Source: CAZBBC01 sp964489835 (lineage in GTDB: Bacteria > Calditrichota > Calditrichia > JAJRVZ01). From it: 47,634 bases of DNA. Positions 1-9,225 of this stretch are shown here, in pieces. The DNA lies in contig CAZBBC010000022.1 of assembly GCA_964489835.1 (NCBI GenBank), positions 1 through 47,634 of the forward strand, given 5' to 3'. The notes beneath the pieces were generated by a model, which was not told the origin of the DNA, did no database searches, and was given only the letters and a program-made list of their open reading frames with translations. The translations under genes were made by a program, and so were the position numbers. Each line of letters begins with the position of its first letter. Within the stretch, counting starts at the first letter, position 1.

Positions 1-2229
1 CTACATCGCCTCAATAATCGCATTAAAGGTCGCGCTGGGACGCATCGCTTTTTCGGCCTTTACAGGATCGGGGAGATAATAACCACCAATATCAACCGCC
101 TCACCCTGCGCAGCTAAAAGTTCTGCAGCGATTTTAGATTCACTTTTCTCTAACGTTTTCGCTACTTCCGTAAAACGAGCTCTCATCGACATATCCTTAT
201 CTTGCGCGGCCAGCGCCTGGGCCCAATACATGGCAAGACTGAAGGTGCTGCCCCGGTTATCCAGCTCATTCACCTTACGGGAAGGAGATTTTGCATTTTC
301 TAAGTATTTGCTGATTGCCTGATCCAGTGTTTCTGCAAAAATCGCCGCTTTCTTATTCCCGGTTTTTTCAGCAATCAGCTCCAGGGATGGTACCAATGCG
401 CAGTACTCACCAAGAGAATCCCAGCGCAGGTGACCCTCCTTTAAAAATTGCTGAACGTGCTTGGGCGCTGAACCCCCGGCACCGGTTTCGAATAGTCCGC
501 CACCATTAAGCAGATGGACAATGGACAGCATCCGAGCACTGGTACCGAGCTCGAGGATCGGGAACAGATCGGTCAGGTAATCACGAAGAACGTTGCCGGT
601 AACAGAAATCGTATTCTCACCCTTGCGGATCCGCTCCAGGGTAAAGCGTATGGCGTCAACCGGTGTCATGATCCGAATATCCAGACCAGTAGTATCATGA
701 TCCTGTAAATACTTTTTTACCTTTTTAATGATTTGCGCATCGTGTCCTCTTTTTTCGTCCAGCCAGAAAAGGGCCGGTGACCCTGTCGCTTTTGCCCTTA
801 ACACGGCTTGAAGGACCCAGTCCCGGATAGCAATGTCTTTCGCCTGACACATTCTGAATATGTCGCCGGTTTCTACATTTTGTTCAAGGACGGTAGCACC
901 TTTTTCATCAACTACCCGGATCTTTCCATGGCCCGGTGCTTCAAATGTCTTGTCATGAGAACCGTATTCTTCTGCTTTCTGAGCCATCAGACCAACGTTT
1001 GAAACACTTCCCATCGTTGACGGATCGAATTGCCCGTGTTTTTGACAATTTAAAATCATTTCCTGATAGATAGTGGCATAACAACGATCAGGTATCATGG
1101 CGATAGTATCCTGTAACTGATCATCCTTATTCCACATTTTACCACCGTCACGAACAACATTGGGCATTGAGGCATCGATAATAATATTATTGGGCACGTG
1201 CAGGTTCGTAATCCCTTTTCTGGAATCGACCATCGCCAGCGCCGGGCGGTTTTCATATACCGCGTTAATGTCTGCTTCAATGGCTGCTTTTTTATCGGCG
1301 GGAAGCCTGTCCAGTTTCTCAAGAACGTCAGCCAGACCGTTGTTGACATTTGCCCCGATTTCCTGCAACACATCGGCATGTTTTTCCAACGCCTCCTGAT
1401 AATAAACAGAAACACAGTGACCGAACATGATCGGATCAGAGACTTTCATCATGGTTGCTTTCAGGTGCAGGGAAAGTAATACTCCCTCCTTCTTTGCTGC
1501 CTCCATCTGCTCGGCATAGAACTTGCGCAGGGCAGCAACATTCATGACGGTCGTGTCAATCACTTCACCCGGCAAAAGCGAAAGTTTCTCTTTAAGAACG
1601 GTTATCTTTCCATTAGCATCAACAAACTCAATCCTTACATTGCCGGCTTTTTCCAAGGTAGTCGATTTTTCATTTTCATAGAAGTCGTTACTCTCCATAT
1701 GGACCACACGTGCTTTAGATCCTGTCACTGGCCAATCCTGCATCATTTTATGGGGATTTTTTTGGGCAAACTTTTTAACGGAGGTGGCTGCTCTGCGGTC
1801 GGAATTTCCTTCACGAATGACCGGATTGACCGCAGAACCGAGCACCCGGGCAAATCTTTTCTGGAGTTGCTTATCTGCTTCGTTTTTTGCCTCTTCGGGA
1901 TAATCAGGAATATCATAACCTTTTTCCTGTAGTTCCTTGATGGCCGCTTGCAGCTGTGGAATGGAAGCGCTGATATTTGGCAATTTGATGACGTTAGCAC
2001 CTTCAGTTTTTACAAGGTCTCCTAAAAGTTTTAAATAATCCGGAATTTTTTGCTCTTCTTTAAGATGGTCGGGAAAGCAGGCCATGATTCTGCCGACAAG
2101 AGAGATATTACTTTCTTCAATTTCAATGCCGGAATCCTTGGTATAGGCTTTAATAATTGGAAGTAATGCGTAGGTAGCCAAAGCGGGGGCTTCATCAACT
2201 TTTGTCCAGGTAATTTTTGATGTGGTCAT
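1..2229 (-). CDS. icd: Isocitrate dehydrogenase, NADP-dependent, monomeric type
   Basis: The 742-residue product has the length and sequence character of the monomeric (type II) NADP-isocitrate dehydrogenases, which oxidatively decarboxylate isocitrate to 2-oxoglutarate in the TCA cycle. It opens with a typical ITWTKVDEAPALATY-like N-terminus. It carries the EGNSDRRA substrate-loop segment near residue 140, the GHCVSVYY segment near 275 and a SMPNVVRDGGKMW segment near 355. All are features I associate with the Azotobacter/Corynebacterium enzyme. The start is supported by an AAGGAAGAG ribosome-binding site about six bases before the ATG at 2229. The stop codon occupies the first three bases of the window, so the gene is complete. 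It stands alone on the minus strand. The next features upstream are intergenic repeats, so no operon is evident. Confidence 0.96.
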   Translation of the reverse strand: MTTSKITWTKVDEAPALATYALLPIIKAYTKDSGIEIEESNISLVGRIMACFPDHLKEEQKIPDYLKLLGDLVKTEGANVIKLPNISASIPQLQAAIKELQEKGYDIPDYPEEAKNEADKQLQKRFARVLGSAVNPVIREGNSDRRAATSVKKFAQKNPHKMMQDWPVTGSKARVVHMESNDFYENEKSTTLEKAGNVRIEFVDANGKITVLKEKLSLLPGEVIDTTVMNVAALRKFYAEQMEAAKKEGVLLSLHLKATMMKVSDPIMFGHCVSVYYQEALEKHADVLQEIGANVNNGLADVLEKLDRLPADKKAAIEADINAVYENRPALAMVDSRKGITNLHVPNNIIIDASMPNVVRDGGKMWNKDDQLQDTIAMIPDRCYATIYQEMILNCQKHGQFDPSTMGSVSNVGLMAQKAEEYGSHDKTFEAPGHGKIRVVDEKGATVLEQNVETGDIFRMCQAKDIAIRDWVLQAVLRAKATGSPALFWLDEKRGHDAQIIKKVKKYLQDHDTTGLDIRIMTPVDAIRFTLERIRKGENTISVTGNVLRDYLTDLFPILELGTSARMLSIVHLLNGGGLFETGAGGSAPKHVQQFLKEGHLRWDSLGEYCALVPSLELIAEKTGNKKAAIFAETLDQAISKYLENAKSPSRKVNELDNRGSTFSLAMYWAQALAAQDKDMSMRARFTEVAKTLEKSESKIAAELLAAQGEAVDIGGYYLPDPVKAEKAMRPSATFNAIIEAM

Positions 2230-2267
2230 GTTCTCTTCCTTGTTCTAAAACTGTTAATGTCAAATAT

Positions 2268-2576
2268 TAGCCACAGAGGTCACGAAGATTTTAATTATAA
2301 TCTATCTTAATTCGTAAGTTATAAATTAATTGTTTTTTATTCAATCTTCCGCCGGGCAATTTTCAATATGTTATTGTAGCCAAAAACTTTGTTATTTTAG
2401 CAAAATTTTTACAAAACGGACTAATTTATTTCTCGCAGCGGCGCAGCGATGTTACTATTTATTAATAATTATTTTAGTTTTAATCCGTGTTAATTCGTGT
2501 CAGTCAAAGCCTGATCCGGCGAAGACGGATAATCCGTGGACAATTTCTCCGCGTCTTAGCGCCTCTGCGTGAGATT
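2268..2576. repeat. Composite of short intergenic repeats
   Basis: This non-coding stretch is a patchwork of short phrases that recur in this window. These are a CCACAGAGGTCAC-type phrase at its left edge, a TCTCGCAGCGGCGCAGCGA phrase near 2432 (recurring near 9044), TTAATCCGTG/TTAATTCGTG phrases near 2480-2500, and a TCTCCGCGTCTTAGCGCC phrase near 2548. It runs directly into the remnant gene that follows. The open frames across it are repeat-derived and not believable genes. Confidence 0.6.
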
Positions 2577-2750
2577 TTTAAGTTAAACGTAAAGGCTTTC
2601 CCGGAAGCTTTCAATCCTTATGACAGTCTCGGTGAAGCATACATGCTGGCCGGTGAAAAAGAACTGGCGATTAAAAACTACCGGAAATCAATTGAAATAA
2701 ATCCGGACAATGAGAATGGTAGAAAAATGTTAGAAAAATTAAAGAAGTAA
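2577..2750 (+). pseudogene. C-terminal remnant of a TPR-tailed protein
   Basis: The last 57 codons of an open frame encode one good tetratricopeptide unit: YDSLGEAYMLAGEKELAIKNY followed by KSIEINPDN. It is preceded by an FKLNVKAFPEAF segment. From memory, this is the usual C-terminal tail of serine beta-lactamase-like hydrolases and related secreted proteins in Bacteroidota-type genomes. Everything upstream in the same frame (2487-2576) is repeat-derived sequence, and there is no start codon with a ribosome-binding site. I therefore read this as the surviving 3' end of a gene whose front was lost or replaced at a repeat junction near 2576. A short standalone TPR peptide is possible but less likely. 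Confidence 0.6.
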
Positions 2751-2841
2751 ACAGCGAAGTAAGAGGACTCTTTTGATACCACTTTATATACTCGAAGTTC
2801 TAAATTCGAAATCCCAAATAAATCCCACTACCTGATTTCGC

Positions 2842-2860
2842 CCCCGCCTGAAAGGCGGGG
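2842..2860. repeat. GC-rich hairpin (8-bp stem, 3-base loop)
   Basis: CCCCGCCT and AGGCGGGG are perfect inverted copies separated by GAA, inside an AT-rich spacer. The hairpin lies 45 bp past the 3' end of the minus-strand gene at 2905-3867, so it could act in termination. It also resembles the mobile intergenic hairpins elsewhere in the window. Confidence 0.6.
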
Positions 2861-2904
2861 ACGGGCAGGTCTGATATTATATATATTTTAAACAAATTTT
2901 TATT

Positions 2905-3867
2905 TTATTTATTCACATTCTCACAGGGAATTTTTAACGGATCCCCTATCCCATCAAACTTAGTCTTCTGGAAGGCATTGCTTACATAATCCTGTTGAAA
3001 AGTAACCAGATTCCAAAGTGTGCAGGTGCCATCGCTGTTCTTTACGGCAATGGCCGCTCGTATGTATCTGTGTAAAATTACGCCGGTAATCTGATGTCTG
3101 CGTGTCATCCAATCGGGGTCAATAATTACGATCCGCAAAACTTCCCCTTTAACTCTATCTTTATACGTCTGAGAATTTTTGAATGCCGCCAGCATCTCAG
3201 ATTCAAGTTTTTTGTCGGAACGGGCGGATTTCGGCATGACCGTATCTTTCGTTTTTAAATTGGAGGCCGATTCATTTATTCCGCCGGACATTTTTTGGTA
3301 AGCAGCGTAATTATCCCCCTTAATAATGAACTTACCTTCGGCAACAGCACTATAATTGCACATTAGTCTGACAATGATTTCGTGCGCGCCAGGCTCCAGC
3401 TTACCAAATCGTTCCGCAAATCTTACCGGTCCGTCAAACCTTGGACCAAATTTTTTGTACACCAAATCCGGATTACCGTATGCGGTCATGTCACTTGCTC
3501 CGGGAATAATATCGAGAGGTAGATATTTATTCTGGAGAGCAGTTCCTGAGACAACCAATGAACTTGTTTCCAATTGCATTTCACTCGGTTGTTGATAGTC
3601 ATAAAGCGGTTGTTTCAGTTCGTAAATGAAAACTTCCATGGTCACTTTTGATTTCGTTCCTGATCCACTTAATTCCTTTATGGCTTTGTCAAAAAATGCG
3701 ACGGCATAAATGTTGTCACCGGATTGAAATTCAGCGGTTAATCCACCGGGACCGGAAGGATTGATTAATTTCTTTGAAAAAACGATCTCACCACTTTTTT
3801 GGGCAGAGGCGGTCATCGAAATCAGGCAGAGAATGAGTGAAAAAATTGTAATTGACGTGGCTTTCAT
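2905..3867 (-). CDS. Secreted protein of unknown function
   Basis: I do not recognise this 320-residue protein. Residues 1-22 form a clear Sec signal peptide: a hydrophobic FSLILCLISM core and an ASA|Q cleavage site. The middle (about 25-185) looks like beta-rich extracytoplasmic sequence. A low-complexity polar linker near 190-225 (SASNLKTKDTVMPKSARSD) leads to a second domain with VLRIVIIDPDWMTRRHQITG and a single Cys-flanked CTLWNLVTFQQDY segment. The protein has no lipobox and no T9SS tail. A good AGGAGT site lies six bases before the ATG. It is isolated, with repeat-containing spacers on both sides. Periplasmic or surface location is inferred from the signal peptide only. Confidence 0.8.
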   Translation of the reverse strand: MKATSITIFSLILCLISMTASAQKSGEIVFSKKLINPSGPGGLTAEFQSGDNIYAVAFFDKAIKELSGSGTKSKVTMEVFIYELKQPLYDYQQPSEMQLETSSLVVSGTALQNKYLPLDIIPGASDMTAYGNPDLVYKKFGPRFDGPVRFAERFGKLEPGAHEIIVRLMCNYSAVAEGKFIIKGDNYAAYQKMSGGINESASNLKTKDTVMPKSARSDKKLESEMLAAFKNSQTYKDRVKGEVLRIVIIDPDWMTRRHQITGVILHRYIRAAIAVKNSDGTCTLWNLVTFQQDYVSNAFQKTKFDGIGDPLKIPCENVNK

Positions 3868-4468
3868 ATTAACTCCTATTTTTAGAGGACAGTGAAATTT
3901 TCAAACGTAAATGATTATCATCGGGTAGATTTCTGCTCCAAATACGCACCTACTTCTAAGCACCTTTCTGAGGGTGGTGATTTATTGCTGCGATGAGCAT
4001 TATCAATGGTCATAATCCTGCTGATGATAAACTATCTGAGTTTTCTGATTTTACAATTATATCGAGGAAGGATTGTTAATATTATAGGAATAATATTAAG
4101 AATAAACAATGGTAAACATTAATTTTCAAATAAAATATCTTAAAGTACTATCCAAAAATTCTCCTTGCCATTTGTAGCTAACCTAATTAGTTTTGTGTAT
4201 ATCTGCTTCCTATTTTCCAATTTTAATGATCATTCATACTGATTTGACGGTATTCATATTTTTATAGCATTAGCAAAAGGTATCATTTTATAAGTATCGA
4301 GACTGCCCGGGAAAACTAAAGGGTATTGAAAATGGAACTTGTAATTGGTAATTCGGAATTTGCTATTTCATGGAAGATTTAGCTAGTTCCTAATTCCAAA
4401 TTCCTAATATCTAATGTCAATTCAATTTATTTTTTCCGGTCTCCTGACTCCGGTTTCCGGTCTCCGAC
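3868..4468. other. Gene-free spacer with repeat cluster at its left-gene boundary
   Basis: About 450 bp of AT-rich sequence (3868-4320) shows no gene, RNA or strong hairpin that I can identify. From about 4328 to 4470 there is a repeat cluster. A GTAATTGGTAATTCGGAATT phrase faces AATTCCAAATTCCTAAT as an imperfect inverted pair. A CCGGTCTCCTGACTCCGG/CCGGTCTCCGACTC direct repeat then runs up to and into the stop codon of the minus-strand gene ending at 4469. Confidence 0.6.
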
Positions 4469-6724
4469 TCATTTAAGCAATATTAGTTTTTTAGTCTCAA
4501 CATACCCATCACCTGTTTTTATTCTGTAAAGATAGACACCACTGGCAAAACCTGTCGCATCCCATTCTACCCTGTAACTCCCTGCATTCTGCCTTTTGTC
4601 CACCAGTGTCGCTACCTTTTGCCCCAATAGATTATAAATACTCAGTTCGACATCATTCATCATTAATAATTTATAATTTATAATTGTTATTAGATTGAAT
4701 GGATTGGGATAATTCTGAAACAGCTGATATCGCTCCGGTGTTTGAGTCATATTTTTATTCTCATCATCGATCGCCGATGCCGTTTTGTTAGGATCAAAGG
4801 CCAGTAGATATCCGTTAACGGTAAGCATTAAGGCGGTTTTACCACCGGCCATGATATTGCTGCGATAACCTTCTTCTGCGGTAAGCGTTAGTGGAATCCA
4901 GCAGTCCTCCAGAGCATTATAGGTCAGATGATACTTTAAATTATCCACAGATCCGCTACTTCCAAGGACCACCACCGCATTTTGGCCATATTCATAGGCG
5001 AGAAAATCGCTGGCATAGGCGCTGGTTGTCCCGGTAAACAGGCTGTAGGCCACATACTGATTATTATTGTTATAAGCGATAAAAAAATTGTCTTGTTTAT
5101 AGGTATAATTATCCATATACCAATAAGTATCGTACCCGAAAGGTAAGGAAATATTATCCTGACCGGTCAGCCCGTTAAAGAGTGATATATGGTCCCCATC
5201 CAGATAATAGATATAATCGCGCTGATTGCCAAAAATCAGGTTTTCCCGATCCACTATTTTTTCCGTCCACTGGTCCGTACCCGGTGAATAGAGCAGCAAT
5301 TGGTTCATGATAATAAATCCACATACATTATCAGCAACGATTTTCGCATAATACCCGCTCCCCGCTGTTTCCGTGGTATATTCCCTGCGTATGGTCATCG
5401 TATTGGTCGTACCATTAAACGTGTATATGAATAAGGTATCTGAGAATACCCGTTTGACATCCGCCAGCGTCCAGTTTTTCCTCGCCTCAAGACTGATACC
5501 TGCCTGATATCCTTCCACTCTCGGTGGTAAAGCGGCGCTGGCCATATGCTGATCGGTTACATCATAGGCCATCACCGTATAATAGTCAACGCCTGTAAAG
5601 ACCGATCCCCCACAGCAATGCGGACGGCCAAAGCCACAATCAAATAAAGGAGATGTGGTATGCGTAAATGTGTGTGTTTTGCCGTTATAAACATAATAGG
5701 CAAGACTTTCATCCCCACCTGAATTCACGGTGCCCTGGAATCCGATTTCTGATCCTGTCCAGGAATCATAGGTGGAAAGACCTTCAACCATAATAAAATG
5801 ATCGAAACTGCCAATCTGAAAAGAACCGTGGCGCGTATCGTACGCATAGATAAATCCCGTATGCACCGGATACTCTTTCTCCACTCTGTAAAAGAAGGTA
5901 AAGGTTGTACGCGGATATAGCAGCAGTGCTCCCGGTGAGGTATCCGTTACGTAAAATATTTGTCCAGGGGTGATTTTACTATAATCACCCGTATAAGCAC
6001 TATACCCGCCAAAGAAATCATTGATCACCCAGAATACAAAGCCATGATCCAGCCGCTCATGGACCAAGTTATCACTATTGATTTCGGCAAAACTCTTGGT
6101 ATGGTGGCTGTAGGTGATCAAGGTTCTTTCCACCCAGCCTGAAGTGTTCGCCAGCTCCACCACTACATCATCCGTTCTGCCATCAATATGTACCCAGATA
6201 GCCTCAATATCTTCCGTTGGTTTATTATAGGGATGTTGGTACCACTGCCCGTTTTCGGCATCAAAGACATAGAAAAAGGCATCGGTTAGAAAATATGCCA
6301 TAAAGCCGCTGCACCCATAGCCGGAACTGGACCCTAGAAGCGATCCTTCATAATCCAGCATGACGAATTCTTGCAGTAAAGCACTGTAGGCGACCACAAT
6401 GGAATCATTCCAGATCATCGCCGCATCGTCGCCTGCCGCCGCCGTATACCGCCAGGGCATCCCTATCGATGTTTGATAGGTATACCAGGCACCGGCGTGA
6501 ATATCATAGGCCGCGATCAGACTGTCGTCAGCACCGGCAAATATCAGACAGTTTTCTCCCACCGCCCGGCGCCAGGTTCCCGGCAACACATCCGGTAATT
6601 GGTATCTGACCCAATCCCCTTTTTGACCGGCATAAAGCGCATTCATTGTGAATAAGGTAAAAACAGATACTAATAAAATAATAGTATTAACACTCGTTTT
6701 TTGTAATGTTTGCTCTTTTTGCAT
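4469..6724 (-). CDS. Large T9SS-exported secreted protein, function unknown
   Basis: This 751-residue protein has a signal peptide (hydrophobic core near residues 15-32, ending NALYAGQ) and a type IX secretion C-terminal sorting domain. The tail shows the hallmark FQNYPNPFN near residue 670, then IYNLLGQKVATLV, DATGFASGVYLYRI and a terminal KKLILLK. The body is rich in Tyr, Trp and Gly in short repeating beta-strand-like blocks with recurring AYD, YNG and LAYY phrases. This suggests a beta-propeller-like or kelch-like fold, but I see no catalytic motif. A GGAG site precedes the ATG. The expected position is the cell surface or medium after outer-membrane export and tail cleavage. The codons for the first strand of the sorting domain (about 4640-4690) are made of an AT-only repeat; see findings. 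Confidence 0.85.
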   Translation of the reverse strand: MQKEQTLQKTSVNTIILLVSVFTLFTMNALYAGQKGDWVRYQLPDVLPGTWRRAVGENCLIFAGADDSLIAAYDIHAGAWYTYQTSIGMPWRYTAAAGDDAAMIWNDSIVVAYSALLQEFVMLDYEGSLLGSSSGYGCSGFMAYFLTDAFFYVFDAENGQWYQHPYNKPTEDIEAIWVHIDGRTDDVVVELANTSGWVERTLITYSHHTKSFAEINSDNLVHERLDHGFVFWVINDFFGGYSAYTGDYSKITPGQIFYVTDTSPGALLLYPRTTFTFFYRVEKEYPVHTGFIYAYDTRHGSFQIGSFDHFIMVEGLSTYDSWTGSEIGFQGTVNSGGDESLAYYVYNGKTHTFTHTTSPLFDCGFGRPHCCGGSVFTGVDYYTVMAYDVTDQHMASAALPPRVEGYQAGISLEARKNWTLADVKRVFSDTLFIYTFNGTTNTMTIRREYTTETAGSGYYAKIVADNVCGFIIMNQLLLYSPGTDQWTEKIVDRENLIFGNQRDYIYYLDGDHISLFNGLTGQDNISLPFGYDTYWYMDNYTYKQDNFFIAYNNNNQYVAYSLFTGTTSAYASDFLAYEYGQNAVVVLGSSGSVDNLKYHLTYNALEDCWIPLTLTAEEGYRSNIMAGGKTALMLTVNGYLLAFDPNKTASAIDDENKNMTQTPERYQLFQNYPNPFNLITIINYKLLMMNDVELSIYNLLGQKVATLVDKRQNAGSYRVEWDATGFASGVYLYRIKTGDGYVETKKLILLK

Positions 6725-7263
6725 GACCAGTGCTCCAAAAATTTATACATTTCTTGTGACCTTTATGGTGAATTAATTTAGATCATAAAATATAATAAGA
6801 GAACTTGGCGGATGTTTAGCAGATATGCCGGTTTTTCGAGATGAATATAACCGTATACAGAAGGGACAAGTAATTAGACGGGTGTTTGAGAGTATAATAT
6901 GCTGATGCTATCATTCCAATTCAAAAAGTACAGGAATAAGGGTCATCATAGGTGACTTAAATTTTTCTATATAATCTCCTCATGACTTATTATGATAAAA
7001 TAAATGCCATGTAATTTGGGATTCTATCCCGATAAATATAAACAATGGGTACAAAATTGCAATAGAAAATTTATCTTAGGAATTGGGAACTTGGAACTAT
7101 GGATGAGAAGAGAGAAGCGTAGAGCGAAGAGCGTGATACGCTTTTCCCCTCCCAATTCCCATTTATTTAATCTCAGAATTTAGTCATAAACTTTCTTTTA
7201 TCTTACAAAATTTCCCCTTAAGTTAGCGGCCAAAATTTGTATCAATAAATAAGAGGTGAATAA
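6725..7263. other. Gene-free divergent spacer containing an inverted repeat
   Basis: This 539-bp region lies between the divergent genes at 4469-6724 and 7264-7905, so it must hold both promoters; I cannot place them with confidence. At 7079-7159 it carries a repeat element whose ends GGAATTGGGA and TCCCAATTCC are perfect 10-bp inverted copies. The AATTGGGAACTTGGAACT phrase in its left arm (7081-7098) recurs exactly at 44429-44446. Confidence 0.6.
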
Positions 7264-7905
7264 ATGTTTTCTCTCAGATTATTATCGGTTAGTCTCATTA
7301 TATTTATCGGAGCTGCCTGCACGGAGAAGGAACAGGCGAAAAAGATTGAGGCAGCATCAGAGATGCACCAATCCGGGGCAATGGATGAAACACGTTCCAG
7401 TGTCCCCGAACTGCGGGCCTTTCACGAAGTCATTTACCAGATCTGGCATAAGGCCTGGCCGGCAAAGGACACCCAGTTACTGAAAGAACTGATCCCAGAT
7501 ATCGAAGAAGGCTTTGCAAAACTCTCCAACGCCACCCTGCCAGGGATCCTGCGTGACAAACAGAATGATTGGTCAGCAGGAATTAAAACCATAGAAAGGA
7601 TTATTGCTTCCTATAAAACGGCCGCCGCCGCGGACCAAAAAACAGCCCTGCTTAAAGCAGCCGAAGATCTGCATACCCAGTTTGAAAACCTGATGCGTAT
7701 GGTCCGGCCCGTTTTGAAGGAAATCGATGCTTTTCATCAGGAACTGTACAGGCTCTATCATTATTATATGCCAGCCTATGATCTGGAAAAGATACGGGTA
7801 TCAACGGCTGAATTAATCAATAGAATGGAACCCATCAAACAAGCACAATTGCCGGGCATATCGGCAATAAACAATTTCATTCAGATATGCTTCTGGTTTT
7901 GTTAA
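7264..7905 (+). CDS. Helical lipoprotein, apparently truncated in its second repeat
   Basis: The 213-residue product begins with a lipoprotein signal (hydrophobic stretch, then GAAC with the lipidation Cys at residue 19). It is otherwise helical. Two tandem homologous units are visible: one beginning FHEVIYQIWHKAWPAKD (about residue 57) and ending LPGI, another beginning FHQELYRLYHYYMPAYD (about residue 159) and also ending LPGI. The first unit continues for some 60 residues past LPGI, but the second stops 13 residues later in unrelated sequence (QICFWFC). The 3' end overlaps the convergent gene at 7877-8788 by 29 bp. This strongly suggests loss of the C-terminus at a junction near 7860. An AGAGGTG site supports the ATG at 7264. 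Function is unknown; the tandem helical pattern would suit a periplasmic four-helix bundle. Confidence 0.7.
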   Translation: MFSLRLLSVSLIIFIGAACTEKEQAKKIEAASEMHQSGAMDETRSSVPELRAFHEVIYQIWHKAWPAKDTQLLKELIPDIEEGFAKLSNATLPGILRDKQNDWSAGIKTIERIIASYKTAAAADQKTALLKAAEDLHTQFENLMRMVRPVLKEIDAFHQELYRLYHYYMPAYDLEKIRVSTAELINRMEPIKQAQLPGISAINNFIQICFWFC

Positions 7906-8788
7906 GTCTTATATTGAATTCCTTTGAAGACACCGAAGGAAAATCCGGATCGGGCAGATCATCAATACGGACGATCAGCCAGTTGTTTTTCCGGGCATAA
8001 TCGGCAATGCTGATTTCCTGGTCAGGGGCAACATGCTCGTCCGGATTGACGATCATCCGTAAACCACGGCTGAATTCAATCATCTCTTTATCCCCACGGC
8101 TGTTGCCGGCCACCAATAGGGGAATATCCTGTACAAAGGTTTCAATCGCTTCTTTCTTGCCACGATCCTGTGGTACGGGCTGAACAATTTCATCAGTTAT
8201 TTTTCCGTTCCGAATGACCGATTTTACGCCGATGATGTGTGTGATCGGAAGACCAAATTCTTTACTCAAAAATTGTTGATACATGCCCTCCGGAGAGGCA
8301 GTGACGATCCATATTTCAAAATGATGGGCTTTAAGATGATTGATCAGTTGGCGCATCGGTTCAAAAATTTTATCGGAATAATATTTCTCAAAACAGTCCT
8401 CGCCTAAATCACGATAGAATTGCAGGGATTTTCCGGACATGTAAAAAACCCGGTTTTGGACATACGGCAAAGATACATTTGATTGTGTTATCATTTCTTC
8501 GATGATATCCGGGTTTTGTGCCGGATGCTCTTTGGCATACAAATACATACATTCATCGGCCAGATAATGGGGTGTCTGCCCAAGCACAGTGCCATCACCA
8601 TCAAAAACAGCAATTTTTCTGCCTGCCTCATCTTTGGTCTGAATGAGGAAATGTTTTAACTGGGTATTTGCTTGATCACTGAATCCATCGATCGGCTGAA
8701 TAAACAAACGATTTTGAGCACAACCAATCCAAACGGATAAAAATAGTAAACAGACAATACTTTTTCTCAGGGTAGTCACTGGTTTCAT
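7877..8788 (-). CDS. HAD-superfamily phosphatase lipoprotein (SerB-like)
   Basis: The 303-residue protein has a lipoprotein signal peptide (WIGC, Cys at residue 23), so it is predicted to act outside the cytoplasm, anchored to a membrane. The HAD core is complete. Motif I is FDGDGTV with D63 as predicted nucleophile and D65 as acid/base. Motif II is IVTASPEGM near residue 165. Motif IV is GNSRGDKEM near 230. The arrangement and the long helical cap between motifs I and II resemble the phosphoserine-phosphatase-like haloacid dehalogenases, but the natural substrate cannot be read from the sequence. An AAGGGATAA site precedes the ATG. The last about 10 codons overlap the 3' end of the convergent lipoprotein gene. 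Confidence 0.85.
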   Translation of the reverse strand: MKPVTTLRKSIVCLLFLSVWIGCAQNRLFIQPIDGFSDQANTQLKHFLIQTKDEAGRKIAVFDGDGTVLGQTPHYLADECMYLYAKEHPAQNPDIIEEMITQSNVSLPYVQNRVFYMSGKSLQFYRDLGEDCFEKYYSDKIFEPMRQLINHLKAHHFEIWIVTASPEGMYQQFLSKEFGLPITHIIGVKSVIRNGKITDEIVQPVPQDRGKKEAIETFVQDIPLLVAGNSRGDKEMIEFSRGLRMIVNPDEHVAPDQEISIADYARKNNWLIVRIDDLPDPDFPSVSSKEFNIRLNKTRSISE

Positions 8789-9225
8789 GATAATTATCCC
8801 TTTATTTATATAAATATAAATAGGTTAGATCTTTTATATCCAGATTTCTATTTTAAAAGTTAAATAAATAATGCGAGGAAAGGAAGGATCATTCCAATGG
8901 GCGGCAAATCCAAGAGGATATTCTTACATTTGAATTTCGAACAAGGATTAATCCCGCATCAAGTGCGGGACAGGCTGATTTTTGATTGAAGAACTGAATA
9001 CAAATCAGGGAGTAGTGATTCTTAACACCTAACCGTTTTCTCGCAGCGGCGCAGCGACCGCAACGAACGCTGCGTTTTTATTATTTTTTAATTATATAGT
9101 AGGATTTATATTCTAAAGCACCTAAATATATTTTGGATATTATAAAATATTATTTCGCTGCGTCGTTGCGTCGTTGCGTGAGAGCGATCAATCATTTAGG
9201 ATCGTTGCGCCGCTGTGAGAAATCA
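8789..9225. repeat. Repeat-filled spacer between two minus-strand genes
   Basis: No gene is visible. At 8953-8969 CCCGCA/TGCGGG form a perfect 6-bp hairpin. From about 9041 to 9222 there is an element whose ends TCTCGCAGCGGCGCAGCGA and TCGTTGCGCCGCTGTGAGA are imperfect inverted copies. Inside it, GCGTCGTTGCGTCGTTGCG is a short tandem repeat near 9160-9178. The right end of the element finishes only a few bases before the stop codon of the gene at 9226. Confidence 0.6.

Noticed and set aside
1095..1415. Open frames on both strands inside the isocitrate dehydrogenase gene
   Set aside because: They lie wholly within a well-supported gene, have no ribosome-binding sites and encode no recognisable motif.
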